A stretch of 64,000 bases of DNA from Planctomycetota bacterium (GTDB taxonomy: Bacteria > Planctomycetota > Planctomycetia > Pirellulales > Pirellulaceae). The notes under the pieces were generated by a model. It had not been told where the DNA came from and ran no database searches. It worked only from the letters and a program-made list of their open reading frames with translations. Positions 8,340 through 17,840 of this stretch are shown here, one piece after another (position 1 is the first letter of the stretch; every line of letters starts with the position of its first letter). The DNA is taken from contig JAJDEH010000456.1 of assembly GCA_029259935.1 (NCBI GenBank), forward strand, positions 1-64,000, read 5' to 3'. The position numbers and the translations under genes are program-made.

Positions 8340-9797
8340 TCATTGCCGCGAGTGTTTTTGTTTAAGTTGTTTCGGTGAACTAGGGAGCGACCTGGTAGCA
8401 CCTTCTGTGGGTGTCCCCGCATTTCCGACATCCTTGAATTGGGCGGCACAGGTCCTCAGCAGGGTGTCGAGGTGTTCAAAGACAATTCGCTGAGGCGTTG
8501 AGTCTCGAAACCGACGCTTTTGAAAATTCAAACCGTCTTGTGAGAGTTGAGAACCTGGTGAGTTGTATTCCTTCGCAAGCTCATGAAGCTTATCGACGAG
8601 GCCATCGGGGTTGCTTTCCGCATCGCGAAGGCGAAGCAACGCGGGCTCATCAAGCAAGTTAAACAGCCGCTTGGCCAACTCTACGTCTTCGTGGATGTAG
8701 AACCTGCGGTGGATATCGCCGTTGCCTGTCGTGCGATGAAAGGTGTTCGCGTAATTCAGACGCATTGCCGCAAATAGCTGTTCGTACAAATCATCAGAAT
8801 CTGCTCGTAATGGTGGCGTAACGTCTTCAATGACCTTTTGAAGGTTGCTGATCAGCCTAATTACGTCATGGAAGCTTGCCGCCGACATTTTTTGCAGACC
8901 AAGTGTGGAATGTTCTTCCGCTAAGAGCCCATTCGAATCAAACTGGCTTTGGGGATAGAGTTTCTTTAAATTCAAGATCAGTCCTTGATCCGCCAGCAGC
9001 TTTTCAAGATTCTCGTCGGTCTCCTTTCTATATACAGCTCGATAAAGTCGTTTCAGCGTCTCTTGAATCCGAGCTTCAGGCGAATTCTGTGCTTTTGGTT
9101 CTTGTCGTTCATCGCTAAATAGATCGGTTGCCAACTTTTCCGCCACCCTTGCCGCCAACGACTCAGTTGTGTCAGTGACCGGGATTCCAAGAATGCCGGA
9201 CAAGTCCCCAAGTTTTTCTGGCGATATGGCAGCACTCGTGTGAGCAAGACGGTTCTGTTGCGGCTCTGTTTGTCCATTTCTCGGCAACCAGATGAATGCT
9301 AACACTAGTACGGTGAGTAACAAGAATATCGACGACACGGTCAAAACGATCCGTCGACCATTTTGATTCGACGATTCTGTAAATCCACTTACTGACAGCT
9401 GTCGCACCAGTGTTTCTCGCCACTGGTTGAGTTCAGCACACTCGACAACCAAATGCGTCCCTTCAGCCTCCCAATCGATTTTCTTTACAACCAACTCGTC
9501 TAACTTACTCATCTGTTGTTCCAGCGCTTCACACAACGCCTCGCTCACGATTGATCGTCCGCGCGATTTCAGACGGTCATCGTGAAGCACCAACAACTCT
9601 AATCCAATGCGTCCGGTAGTCGGTTGACTTACCTTGCGCGACGCAGATACGTAATCAAACCCGTGCGGCTTCTCGCGCGCCCGATCTGCCAAACGTGACA
9701 GCACTTCCTGGGGCCAGCAGCTTTCACGGGGGACAAGATATCGATGATTCCACTGGCCTGCTCGAGGTGTCAGTGCAAAGACTATTGGCTGTTCCAT
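8340..9797 (-). CDS. Single-pass membrane protein, partner of the GTPase (third gene of operon)
   Basis: 485 residues. The first 145 are a soluble region (MEQPIVFALTPRAGQWNHRY); one strong membrane helix follows at about 150-170 (VLTVSSIFLLLTVLVLAFIW), then some 310 mostly helical residues (KLYPQSQFDSNGLL, ERFIYHEDVELAKRLFNLL-like stretches). No catalytic motif is visible and I do not recognise a family. The gene overlaps the end of the GTPase gene by 16 bases, so the two are probably translated together and act together. The N-terminal half may be the cytoplasmic face that meets the GTPase; this is inference. Partner proteins lacking motifs are known beside GTPases of predicted conflict systems (GAP1 type), but I cannot show homology. 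Confidence 0.7.
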   Translation of the reverse strand: MEQPIVFALTPRAGQWNHRYLVPRESCWPQEVLSRLADRAREKPHGFDYVSASRKVSQPTTGRIGLELLVLHDDRLKSRGRSIVSEALCEALEQQMSKLDELVVKKIDWEAEGTHLVVECAELNQWRETLVRQLSVSGFTESSNQNGRRIVLTVSSIFLLLTVLVLAFIWLPRNGQTEPQQNRLAHTSAAISPEKLGDLSGILGIPVTDTTESLAARVAEKLATDLFSDERQEPKAQNSPEARIQETLKRLYRAVYRKETDENLEKLLADQGLILNLKKLYPQSQFDSNGLLAEEHSTLGLQKMSAASFHDVIRLISNLQKVIEDVTPPLRADSDDLYEQLFAAMRLNYANTFHRTTGNGDIHRRFYIHEDVELAKRLFNLLDEPALLRLRDAESNPDGLVDKLHELAKEYNSPGSQLSQDGLNFQKRRFRDSTPQRIVFEHLDTLLRTCAAQFKDVGNAGTPTEGATRSLPSSPKQLKQKHSRQ

Positions 9798-12391
9798 GAT
9801 GGCAACTTTGGCTCCGTTGGAAGACCGCTGGCGATCTTGAGGCGAAGTTCGTTCTCGAATTTTCCGCCATCGCTGGGTCGTAGATTAATCGTCTTGCCCG
9901 CCCGAAGTTCGCTACGCTTAATCGTCGCCGCGCCACTTCCAGCGTCGTCGTCTCCGGCCCAGAAAATGAGGCCGTCAATCAAGTTATCATCTTCGATAAT
10001 CTTGACTCTGACTTTCACGGATTCAGCAAGTTTTCCTTTGGGCAACTCAAATTGACCTTGCTTGCTTGTAAGTTCTCCCGATAGCTGGCCGGGTGTGCAC
10101 GGCAGAGGTTTTTTTTGAAAGTGGATTCGGTCGTCAATCCAAACAGTGAGCACATGGTAGTTGCCATTACTATACGATTCGTCCCAATACACCTTTGCGG
10201 ACAACGCGATTTCTAGCTCATTTTGACAGGTATCCAAGTACTTCTTGTATTCAGACACGTACTTTTGCATCGACTTGAGCGGCGCATTTTTTTGATAATC
10301 GCCACACGCGCTGTGGTCCTTGCGGCTTTTCACTTTTCCGTAGAGATATTCATCATGTTGCCGAAGAATTTCTTGCTCAATTGAGTTCATCTCCCGCTGC
10401 CCCTCCAGCAATGCATCCGCCAATTTGGAAAACAGTGGTCGTATGGCGGTTTCCACGTGCTTGATCGCATCGCGGCCTTGTTGGAATGTGTCTAATGCAA
10501 CCTCGAATTGACGATCTCTTAGGCGTCGCTGCACTTGAGTCGTCGTGCGTTTGCTTACTTCGTTGGAGAATCCGTCCACGAGCGCCTGCCACCGATCATC
10601 TTTAGGCTCCCGTTCGGCAAGTAGCTTGGATGCGGTGCCGAAGTCGATTGCAACCACAGTTACCCTGTACTTCGTTGAGAATTGTTCCCAGTCCTTTCGA
10701 GCTGTCAGATCAGCCAGACTCTGTCCGGTTTCACTTCGCAGTTCGCGCAATCTGTTGCGCTGGGCATCCGATCCAACTTCCGGATAGGGAAGTCCCTCTT
10801 GGAACGCCGCGAGGCACGAAGTTAGTTCGTTTTCTTCGGATACTCCTGCAGACTGACGATTGCGTGCGGCAAGCCAGTCATCGTTAGCTTGTTGTTTCTG
10901 TCGTAATTGCCAATTGTCGACCATCTCCTTGCACTGACTAACATGTTTCCCATTGGGAGATTTTTCTAGGTACTTTCGCGCCGCCGCCGCCTTTTCGGTG
11001 TAGGACGTAGACTCCTCGACAGGAATCCAGTAACGCTTCTCGATCTTTTCGTCTATTTTGGTCATCTCTAGCCTGGCCCGTTCGGCCGTCGGAGAAAACA
11101 CGGGACCATTCCACTGGCGTCGGTAGTTGTCGAACCACTCACGAGTTTTAACAAGAGCGTCTTCGTCTGTTTGTGGGTTCTCAGCAGCGGCGAGGCGGCT
11201 CTTGAACTGCAACATTTGGAACCCGTCGTAGGCCGCAATAGCAATGCATATTGCCATCGCCAACCACATTAACGTGATGGCTAAGACGAACTTCGCGGTC
11301 TTTACGGCAATCTGCCGTACGGTCTTTGCCGCACTTGTCGATGCGGGCATCCTCCCTTTCAGCTTCCGCGCTTTGCGACTCACTCTTTGGAGGCCGTTCA
11401 AAGGCCATGGAGTCCAATTCATCCATTGCGATTCACTAAATTCTCTGTGCAGATGCCTGGCATCAAGTGTGTCGCGACAATCGGCCAGCCAAACAAATGG
11501 TTCAACCAGACCAAATGGTTTGTGATTTCCCGGAGAAGGTACTTCCAGTCCGCCCTCAGTTGCAGCACGGCCAAAAGCGCTCGTTGGAAACACCGCGCAA
11601 TTGCCGAACGACAATCCCCCCAAGTCGTTGCCCGTTATCTTGCGCGGATCCATTTCACTAGGCTGGTCGCTGAGAGCGTTTCGAATCGCGTCTACTAGCG
11701 AACGGTGCGATTGGTGTTCAGCGAGGAACTGCTTCAGTTTGTCGGATTCACAGTCGAAGTTCTCAAAATCAATCTCCGATCGTCGGTCCCATTTGGTAAG
11801 TGCAACGGCGACAGGTACGTCCACAACGCTTTCGCCATTTAGCTGTTCCCGCAAAGATATGAAGGCCTGCCGGAGCCGTATCATTTCCTCGCTGAGAATG
11901 TCGCGATCGTCGTCCGTTCGCGGAATCTCAGCCAGGAGAAGAAACCCATCGTATTCTTGTAGATGTGCCTTTAGGGCATTCGCCGTCGAGCCATGTACAC
12001 TTTCGTCGAGCGGGTTGATCAATTCGCCGGAATAATCAACAGTGCGAACGAGAAATTCCCCTCGCTCCTCACTACTGACCTTAAAATCCAACCGCGGCGT
12101 GACCGAGTCGAAGTCGGGCGAATTCGGTTTGGGCAGCTCATTTCGCTTCAGGGCTCGCCGCGCGTCTTCGATCCATTCCTGACCCGCGTGTAGGCCAGCG
12201 ACAATCTGCTCTTCAGGATTCCACGAAGCCTTAAGGCCGTTTGGTTTTGGAACGTCAACAGGTTTTCGAGTGCATGAGAGTTCACGCGGGTGCGCCGCCT
12301 CGGTTTCCAAACAAGCAAGGACACAGGTCTTTCCAGACCCGGATCGGCCATAAAGTACAAATCGATAAGTCCCGTTACTATCGGCGACCAT
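9782..12391 (-). CDS. Membrane-anchored P-loop GTPase with C-terminal beta domain
   Basis: 869 residues. The GTPase signatures are clear: Walker A/G1 GRSGSGKT (15-22), G3 DYSG (119-122) and G4 TKWD (199-202). The stretch between G1 and G3 (GLHAGQEWIEDARRAL...RLDF) resembles the TRAFAC-type GTPases of predicted prokaryotic conflict systems (DO-GTPase2 type), a tentative match. A membrane helix lies at about 368-388 (VLAITLMWLAMAICIAIAAY), followed by a long helical region and a C-terminal beta-rich domain (AKVYWDESYSNGNYHVLTVW...VKVRVKIIEDD) that looks C2-like. The gene starts 19 bases after the secreted-protein gene and overlaps the next by 16 bases. Nucleotide-dependent signalling at the membrane is likely; the substrate or trigger is unknown. 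Confidence 0.8.
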   Translation of the reverse strand: MVADSNGTYRFVLYGRSGSGKTCVLACLETEAAHPRELSCTRKPVDVPKPNGLKASWNPEEQIVAGLHAGQEWIEDARRALKRNELPKPNSPDFDSVTPRLDFKVSSEERGEFLVRTVDYSGELINPLDESVHGSTANALKAHLQEYDGFLLLAEIPRTDDDRDILSEEMIRLRQAFISLREQLNGESVVDVPVAVALTKWDRRSEIDFENFDCESDKLKQFLAEHQSHRSLVDAIRNALSDQPSEMDPRKITGNDLGGLSFGNCAVFPTSAFGRAATEGGLEVPSPGNHKPFGLVEPFVWLADCRDTLDARHLHREFSESQWMNWTPWPLNGLQRVSRKARKLKGRMPASTSAAKTVRQIAVKTAKFVLAITLMWLAMAICIAIAAYDGFQMLQFKSRLAAAENPQTDEDALVKTREWFDNYRRQWNGPVFSPTAERARLEMTKIDEKIEKRYWIPVEESTSYTEKAAAARKYLEKSPNGKHVSQCKEMVDNWQLRQKQQANDDWLAARNRQSAGVSEENELTSCLAAFQEGLPYPEVGSDAQRNRLRELRSETGQSLADLTARKDWEQFSTKYRVTVVAIDFGTASKLLAEREPKDDRWQALVDGFSNEVSKRTTTQVQRRLRDRQFEVALDTFQQGRDAIKHVETAIRPLFSKLADALLEGQREMNSIEQEILRQHDEYLYGKVKSRKDHSACGDYQKNAPLKSMQKYVSEYKKYLDTCQNELEIALSAKVYWDESYSNGNYHVLTVWIDDRIHFQKKPLPCTPGQLSGELTSKQGQFELPKGKLAESVKVRVKIIEDDNLIDGLIFWAGDDDAGSGAATIKRSELRAGKTINLRPSDGGKFENELRLKIASGLPTEPKLPSWNSQ

Positions 12392-12410
12392 GGGTCTCTC
12401 ATGCGAACGT

Positions 12411-14222
12411 TCAGTTGTTAGACGCAGGTGATTCTACTTGATCGAACGTGCCGATCGCGTTCGCCAGCCACCAAGTGGAGATATGGCGATTCCAAGCTCT
12501 CGTCTGTTCACGATTCCACGTTTTTCCTATTGGACGCACTTCGTTGCCTTGGTTGTTCGCTGGAGAGATTGTGTCGATCGCAATACTAACACCTGCCTCT
12601 GTCGCAGTGCTTGCCAAGTGTTCGACAACAACTTTTCCAACTCTACTTGCAATGCGATTCGGGTCGATCAAGATTACGACGCGGCGATCAGAACGCATGA
12701 AAACGCGAGCTTCCAAGCTGCTCAGTCGCTTGAAGGTCGTTCTTCCAAAACCCGACTTTTGAAATGTAAAGCGCACGAGTCTGGTTACGTCCGCCACCGC
12801 AATACCTTTCAGAGCAAGGTGTGATTCTCGAACCAACCCGTGATTGTGACGAAGTGTCCAAGGAAACAACTCGCGGGCTGACTGTTTCTCTGCACGCTTC
12901 GCCAAACGTGTCATCCCACGCTTCTGCAGACTTCTCTTCACTCCCTGCTGGACAAGCTTGACGCCTTTAGACGTACCTTTCACCAGCGGTACAATCTCAG
13001 CCACGTCGACGGCAGCCATCACCACGTCCATCCCACTGATGTCTCTACCCTGTGCGTACTTTTTTGCCAAATAATAAATGCTATACCCTGGAATCCAAGT
13101 CGTTGGGCCATCGGGAGGTGGTCCTAATTGTTCAATCAGCGCAGCATTGGAAAGCTTGTCATAATTCGTTAGCAAACTCGGGGCATTGATGCGATCGAGC
13201 GCGAGATTGTGAAGTGCCTTAGCCATTGTGCCGCCTGGTAATTTGCGATTGAGCAGCTTACCGAAAAGCGGTTCCTGCCTCAGTTCATCGTCGTAGAGTG
13301 CGTCAATGGTCCTTTCATCGCTACTTTCTAAGGCATCCAAAACACGGTCGTAACAATCTCTGTATTCCGTGCCGACGAGCAAATCAACAGCAATCGGACC
13401 ATGACTTGCAAACAACTGTTGTCCACGCTTACCGTAACGAGATAGCAAGTCCCATACCCGGGGATCGCAGACATAGATTCCCCATGCGACATCATCTGTT
13501 TGGTCGTTCAAAATCTTGGCAAACATCGGCCACAACTGGTCGACGAACTCGTCGCGAAATGTCAGATCTCCGTCTAGTTTCTCTCTTATGTTTGCCGAGT
13601 GAATTGTCAGCAATGTTTGTGCGCGATCTAGCGATTGTTCGTCGTCAGAACGCATCGCGGCGTCGAGCAGATCCCTCAGCCACATTCGGTATTGCCGCTG
13701 GGCCTCGCGATCCGTTGGCAACCTCTCAAACCAAACTACTGCGTCCCAGGCATCATTGCGGCAAAGCCGACTAATAATGTCGCCGTCACGGTCGAGCATT
13801 TGCGCTAGACTCACACACTCCGCGGAATCTGAACAAAGGCCATAAAGTGTCATCAAAATGGGACGGTCTTCAGCTCGCCGTAATGACTTTGAAATCCACA
13901 TTGGACCATTCTTGTCTGATTCGAGCGAAGATGCGAGAAGGCCCGCCAGTTCGGGCTGCTCAGCGAGCGTTGCTTGGGCGGTCGGTCGAGATCCAAGTCT
14001 GCCAAGGACCTTCATCGTGCGATCCAACTCGTCAGCATTCCTCTCTTGTAGCAATTCAAAGTACTGAGCGTTGAATTCCACGACTGCGGTTGCCGATAGC
14101 GCATCCCACTCCTGCGACTTGAGCGTCTCGATGCAATGATTCAACTTGTCTGCTGAGAAGGCCGACGAGCAGGCGAACAGAACAACGAGGACGGATGTAC
14201 AACACAAACTTCGATTCACCAT
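12411..14222 (-). CDS. Secreted helical protein, first gene of GTPase operon
   Basis: I take the ATG at 14222, which gives a good signal peptide (MVNRSLCCTSVLVVLFACSS, then AFSADK) and has GAGG nine bases upstream; the frame is open to 14258. About 603 residues. The N-terminal two thirds are alpha-helical and repeat-like. Near residues 410-430 of the longer frame there is a hydrophobic segment (MDVVMAAVDVAEIVPLVKGT) like those found before the active domains of phage-tail and polymorphic-toxin proteins. The C-terminal part (RVVILIDPNRIASRVGKVVV) is unassigned. It is the promoter-proximal gene of a three-gene operon with the GTPase and its partner, so it may be the exported sensor or effector. 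No family recognised. Confidence 0.65.
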   Translation of the reverse strand: MVNRSLCCTSVLVVLFACSSAFSADKLNHCIETLKSQEWDALSATAVVEFNAQYFELLQERNADELDRTMKVLGRLGSRPTAQATLAEQPELAGLLASSLESDKNGPMWISKSLRRAEDRPILMTLYGLCSDSAECVSLAQMLDRDGDIISRLCRNDAWDAVVWFERLPTDREAQRQYRMWLRDLLDAAMRSDDEQSLDRAQTLLTIHSANIREKLDGDLTFRDEFVDQLWPMFAKILNDQTDDVAWGIYVCDPRVWDLLSRYGKRGQQLFASHGPIAVDLLVGTEYRDCYDRVLDALESSDERTIDALYDDELRQEPLFGKLLNRKLPGGTMAKALHNLALDRINAPSLLTNYDKLSNAALIEQLGPPPDGPTTWIPGYSIYYLAKKYAQGRDISGMDVVMAAVDVAEIVPLVKGTSKGVKLVQQGVKRSLQKRGMTRLAKRAEKQSARELFPWTLRHNHGLVRESHLALKGIAVADVTRLVRFTFQKSGFGRTTFKRLSSLEARVFMRSDRRVVILIDPNRIASRVGKVVVEHLASTATEAGVSIAIDTISPANNQGNEVRPIGKTWNREQTRAWNRHISTWWLANAIGTFDQVESPASNN

Positions 14223-14959
14223 CGCTGCCGACCTCACTTTCTTGCAGTCAAAAGCCACGCAGTTAGTTTATCGCTCAACGAACGAGACTCGCAAATCACA
14301 ACAAAGCACTCCCCTGTCGTTATCGAACGAGTGTAACCGACGTCCCGACACGCAAAACCCCCTTGTTTTCAGCATTTTACCCGTTCAAGAGGCCCGCAAC
14401 CTTGCGAAAAAAACAGCTTTTTGCCGTTTTCCCACACTCAAGAATCTCGATTCCTAATCTCTCTATTTGTCGATCCGTTGGATGAACTCCTTCGAGTTGC
14501 ATATCGCCCATACGATGTCGTGGACGGCATCCTTGCGATCGTCCGCTTTGCCATGGCTAGCGCATCGTCATTATGTCGTTGTTTTCCTGCCATTGGTGGA
14601 CAATTGCCCCTAAATGCCCCAAAAATATCCACCTCCCTGGACATTATACCTGAAGTAGGCCATTACCGATCTTACGGCCAGAGCGAGCTGCTGGTTGGTC
14701 GCGCGACTGGCAATCGTCAAAGCTCGAGTAACCGCGGTCTCTACCAGACTACGAAGCAGATGAAGATCTTGGGCATTATGACCGGGGTGGACAGTGACTG
14801 AGTCCATCTTACGACAGGGATGTCTTCAAGTACAACGTGGCCCCAAACGCACTTCTAAACCGAAAGCGCGCCTCCGGCGCAGGATGGGTGAAATATGCGT
14901 CTCGATACGAATCAAAATCATCATGGCCCTCTCCTAGCTGGCTAGGCTTCGCTCTTCGG
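14223..14959. other. Intergenic region without a supported gene
   Basis: Upstream of the leftward GTPase operon. Short open frames here (for example 14421-14801) lack coding character, a ribosome-binding site and recognisable motifs. The promoter of the operon should lie in the 14230-14400 part, but I cannot point to convincing -35 and -10 boxes. Confidence 0.5.
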
Positions 14960-15206
14960 CATGCCTTTGGGTTTTCAACCGCCTTGGATTTTTTTTCGCA
15001 GGATGTCATCAAGCCGACCACCTTCCATGTTGATCGCCCCCACTGGGTAGGAAAGCGAAAATGCTGGCGATCAGGGAACGAATATGCTCGTCGTCCCACA
15101 CCCAGCCGCGCTGAAAATCCGGAAGCTGGACTGCGCCTGCGATTATAAGTTGTCCTGTGGTCGATCGGAACAGTCCAGCGACGGAACCGGAGTTTTCATT
15201 TCGCAA
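14960..15206 (-). pseudogene. DUF262 (GmrSD-type N-terminal) remnant with frameshift
   Basis: Starting at 15206 the minus strand encodes FRSTTGQLIIAGAVQLPDFQ, then RGWVWDDEHIRSLIASI, the DUF262 signature (ParB-like fold, first half of GmrSD-type restriction enzymes and related defence proteins). The frame then shifts by one near 15060: the next frame continues LSYPVGAINMEGGRLDDI, as expected for the family. Nothing of the rest of the normally 500-700 residue protein remains. This is a remnant of a defence-type gene. Confidence 0.75.
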
Positions 15207-15489
15207 GCCGTCGGCACAATGAGGTTGTTGGCAGGATTCTTATCGGCCCAGTAATAGGCATCTCGCGACGAAAATGGCTCACTGACGCTGGCAATTGAAA
15301 TAGAGTCCGGATCATCAGCGTTGTCTTTTATGTAAGCCTCAACGACGCCACCCCAGTCAGTTCCCACGCGGCGATTCTGTCTTGGTCGGTTATCAACGTA
15401 GTCTTCAGGTTCCTGAGTGGGAACGACATTAAGGGACGGGCGACGCGAAGGCCGAGACACCGTGCGACTGTCTTGACGACGAACCACAT

Positions 15490-15605
15490 CGCCAGATGCC
15501 GTACCATTTGATGCCTCCGTCGCGAACCGGCACCCCGCAAGCCAGCGACTCCATCACGGGCATCGGCGTACCTTCCGACATCGATGTGCAGTCTAAAACG
15601 CAAGC
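15490..15605 (-). pseudogene. Glycosyltransferase (GT4-like) C-terminal fragment
   Basis: In one minus-strand frame the sequence reads VLDCTSMSEGTPMPVMESLA, then CGVPVRDGGI. This is the C-terminal nucleotide-sugar-binding motif of family 4 glycosyltransferases (EGTPxPVxEAxACGxPV). No start and no other part of the enzyme is present, and the frame is not open for long. It is a scrap joined to other debris between 14.9 and 15.6 kb. Confidence 0.55.
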
Positions 15606-15683
15606 GGGGAACCCAGGGTGACTTTGTCGGTTATGTCATGCGTTTAAGCCAATCCCTGTCAAGTTGCAAAATTAGCTAGTTGA

Positions 15684-15760
15684 CATTGCCAAGATATTCG
15701 CCCAACATGAGATTTTAGCGACCTAAAGTCATACCTGTCGCGATAGGCATCTTGGCAATG
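15684..15760. promoter_or_regulatory. Inverted repeat spanning the ParA-like gene start
   Basis: CATTGCCAAGAT (15684-15695) and ATCTTGGCAATG (15749-15760) are perfect 12-base inverted repeats. The right arm contains the ATG start at 15758. A smaller GCGAC/GTCGC pair (15718-15722, 15737-15741) lies inside. TTGACA at 15680-15685 overlaps the left arm and could be a -35 box. The arrangement suggests an operator, or an RNA hairpin that hides the start codon. Confidence 0.5.
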
Positions 15761-17107
15761 GAGCACGCAATTCAAATCCTCGACCACTGGTTCGACTCAC
15801 TTCCTGCCGTGCTTCAATTAATTGTGTTGCTCATTCTCATTGCCGCGATAATTGTTCTGGTCGTCCGTAAACTGCGAAATGCCGACCGATTGAGACGGAT
15901 GCAGGATGAACTGGATCATGCAAAAAGGGAATCGCTAAAGCTAAATGGACAATTGATCGAGATCGAGAAAAACAATGACGAACTTGCTGCAAACAATGGC
16001 GAGCTACAATCAGAAGTCGGATCCTTGAAAGAATCCGCAAAGCAGATTACAGCTAAGCACCGAAAGGTGAGCACCGGTTATCGTATTCTCAAAGCCGATT
16101 GGGAACGGTTAGAAAAACAGTTCAAAAAACTCGAAGAGGTTGACTCCACTGTTTGGTTTAGAGAGATCGATTCGAACTCGTCGATACCGCAATTTGTGCC
16201 CCGCGAGGAACGCAAAACACGTTTCGTTGCCGTTCAGAATCTGAAGGGCGGCGTCGGAAAAACAACGACGGTAGCCAATCTTGGAAGTGCTTTTGCCACC
16301 GGTGTAATTGATAAAAAAAATCTTAACGTGCTGATCGTCGACTTGGATTTTCAGGGAAGCCTTTCCAACATTTGCGTTGACCACGAATCGCTGGCCCACA
16401 GGAGTGGTAACGAGTTCACTTCAGGGTGCTTAATCGAAGACAAGGAATCGGAAAGCAGCGTCCTTATAAATAGGCTGATGACCGGAATTCAAGGCACGGG
16501 CGTTCACGGAAAGGCGATTATTGCCGACGAGACTCTCGAACGAAGCGACTTTCGCCAGCAGTCACGCTTCTTCATCAATAAACACGAAGTCAGATTTTGT
16601 CACCGATTTTTTTTTCACGATCAGTTTATTTTTGACAATTTCGATTTAGTATTTTTCGACTGTCCACCGCGCCTGACCACTTCATCATTCAATGCGGTAC
16701 TTGCGTCCGATTACGTTCTCATACCAACGACACTCCACCCGAACGACGTTGATTCGATTGAGCGAACCGTACACAGGTTGGACGATCTCTTTAAGATTGC
16801 TTCCTTTCGGGCGGATGTGGGTGGCGTTGGGATCGTGATTAACAAGTCATTTTATGGCGAAGGCACGACAAATAAACTCACAAAAGCAGAAGCAAGGCAG
16901 TTGCTTCGCCTTAAGGAATCAGTTCACCAGTACGAGATCGCACGAGATACTGTATTCGAAAACTCGATTTCAAACAGTTCTCTCATTCCAAAGTACGCAG
17001 AGGGAAGCACGCCGCTAGGTTCACATGCGGATGGTCGCAAGATTTACGGGCGCGTAGCGAAGGAACTATATGACAGTATTGCGCAGTACACTTTCAAAGG
17101 GGTTTGA
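15758..17107 (+). CDS. Membrane-anchored ParA/Soj-type ATPase
   Basis: About 449 residues from the ATG at 15758 (a TTG at 15752 is also in frame). A membrane helix lies at about 17-36 (VLQLIVLLILIAAIIVLVV), then a coiled coil of roughly 90 residues (DELDHAKRESLKLNGQL, ELQSEVGSLKES), then a full ParA ATPase: deviant Walker A KGGVGKTTT (163-171), VLIVDLDFQGSLS (Walker A'), and LVFFDCPPRLT (Walker B). Most ParA proteins are soluble and partition DNA or position complexes; a membrane tether with coiled coil is unusual. The gene just downstream, nine bases on, has no ParB features, so plasmid partition is not obvious. Positioning or sensing at the membrane is inference. Confidence 0.88.
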   Translation: MEHAIQILDHWFDSLPAVLQLIVLLILIAAIIVLVVRKLRNADRLRRMQDELDHAKRESLKLNGQLIEIEKNNDELAANNGELQSEVGSLKESAKQITAKHRKVSTGYRILKADWERLEKQFKKLEEVDSTVWFREIDSNSSIPQFVPREERKTRFVAVQNLKGGVGKTTTVANLGSAFATGVIDKKNLNVLIVDLDFQGSLSNICVDHESLAHRSGNEFTSGCLIEDKESESSVLINRLMTGIQGTGVHGKAIIADETLERSDFRQQSRFFINKHEVRFCHRFFFHDQFIFDNFDLVFFDCPPRLTTSSFNAVLASDYVLIPTTLHPNDVDSIERTVHRLDDLFKIASFRADVGGVGIVINKSFYGEGTTNKLTKAEARQLLRLKESVHQYEIARDTVFENSISNSSLIPKYAEGSTPLGSHADGRKIYGRVAKELYDSIAQYTFKGV

Positions 17108-17116
17108 TCGCGAGCA

Positions 17117-17827
17117 ATGGAATCGACCAACACTTTTATCAATGCGATCCTAAGACTCAGTCCGCATTTATCAGCGCCGGCAAAGAAGAGCCTTTCGGCA
17201 TTGGAACGCATCCTTGAATGCTTTCCAGGCGAGCCGCTGCCGCAAATCGAAAAGAACATTTTGGCGCTCGTCAACCTTAGGGATTGTTTTCCAGGGCAAT
17301 CCTTGAGCGATGTCGAAAAGAACATCAAGAAACTAATCAAGGAATCCCGCGCTAGACCGCTAGGCATAAGTGAGCGTGCGAAACTATTTTGCGATGGAGC
17401 GTTTTCGGAATCTTCGGAGGAGATTCTTAAGGACTTCACAAAACTCAATGCAGCCGACGGCACCAAAGTTGGAAAGTTACTTGGGTTTGAGTTGTCAGGA
17501 AGTAAAAGTGAGATTTGCGAGGGATTTCAGAACTGGCTCGAATCGAGGGGAAAAGACGTCCCACTGACGGCAAAAGAACGAGATCTGGAATGCGCCAAGA
17601 AATATGCCTTAGATATTGCGCATCTTCGGAATAACGTCACAGAAGACAACATTAGTCAAGTTATATCTTCGGTCACGAACGCGTATGACAATCTGAAGCT
17701 ACCAGGATTTAAGGCATTCGCATCAGAACTTGGGATACCCGTAGACGGCACGAAAGCAGCAATGAAAAAGCAGTTGGCGAACTACTTTAAGCGAATGGCA
17801 GTTACTCATTCGCAAACGCATGTTTGA
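17117..17827 (+). CDS. Hypothetical protein paired with the ParA-like ATPase
   Basis: 236 residues (MESTNTFINAILRLSPHLSA), starting nine bases after the ParA-like stop, so almost certainly co-transcribed and probably translationally linked. It is soluble and mostly helical. Two similar segments occur near the start (LERILECFPGEPLPQIEKN and LVNLRDCFPGQSLSDVEKN), an internal repeat of about 30 residues. I do not recognise the family. As the only partner of a ParA-type ATPase it may be its cargo or regulator, but it lacks the helix-turn-helix of a ParB. Confidence 0.7.
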   Translation: MESTNTFINAILRLSPHLSAPAKKSLSALERILECFPGEPLPQIEKNILALVNLRDCFPGQSLSDVEKNIKKLIKESRARPLGISERAKLFCDGAFSESSEEILKDFTKLNAADGTKVGKLLGFELSGSKSEICEGFQNWLESRGKDVPLTAKERDLECAKKYALDIAHLRNNVTEDNISQVISSVTNAYDNLKLPGFKAFASELGIPVDGTKAAMKKQLANYFKRMAVTHSQTHV

Positions 17828-17840
17828 CTGCCGAAGGAGA

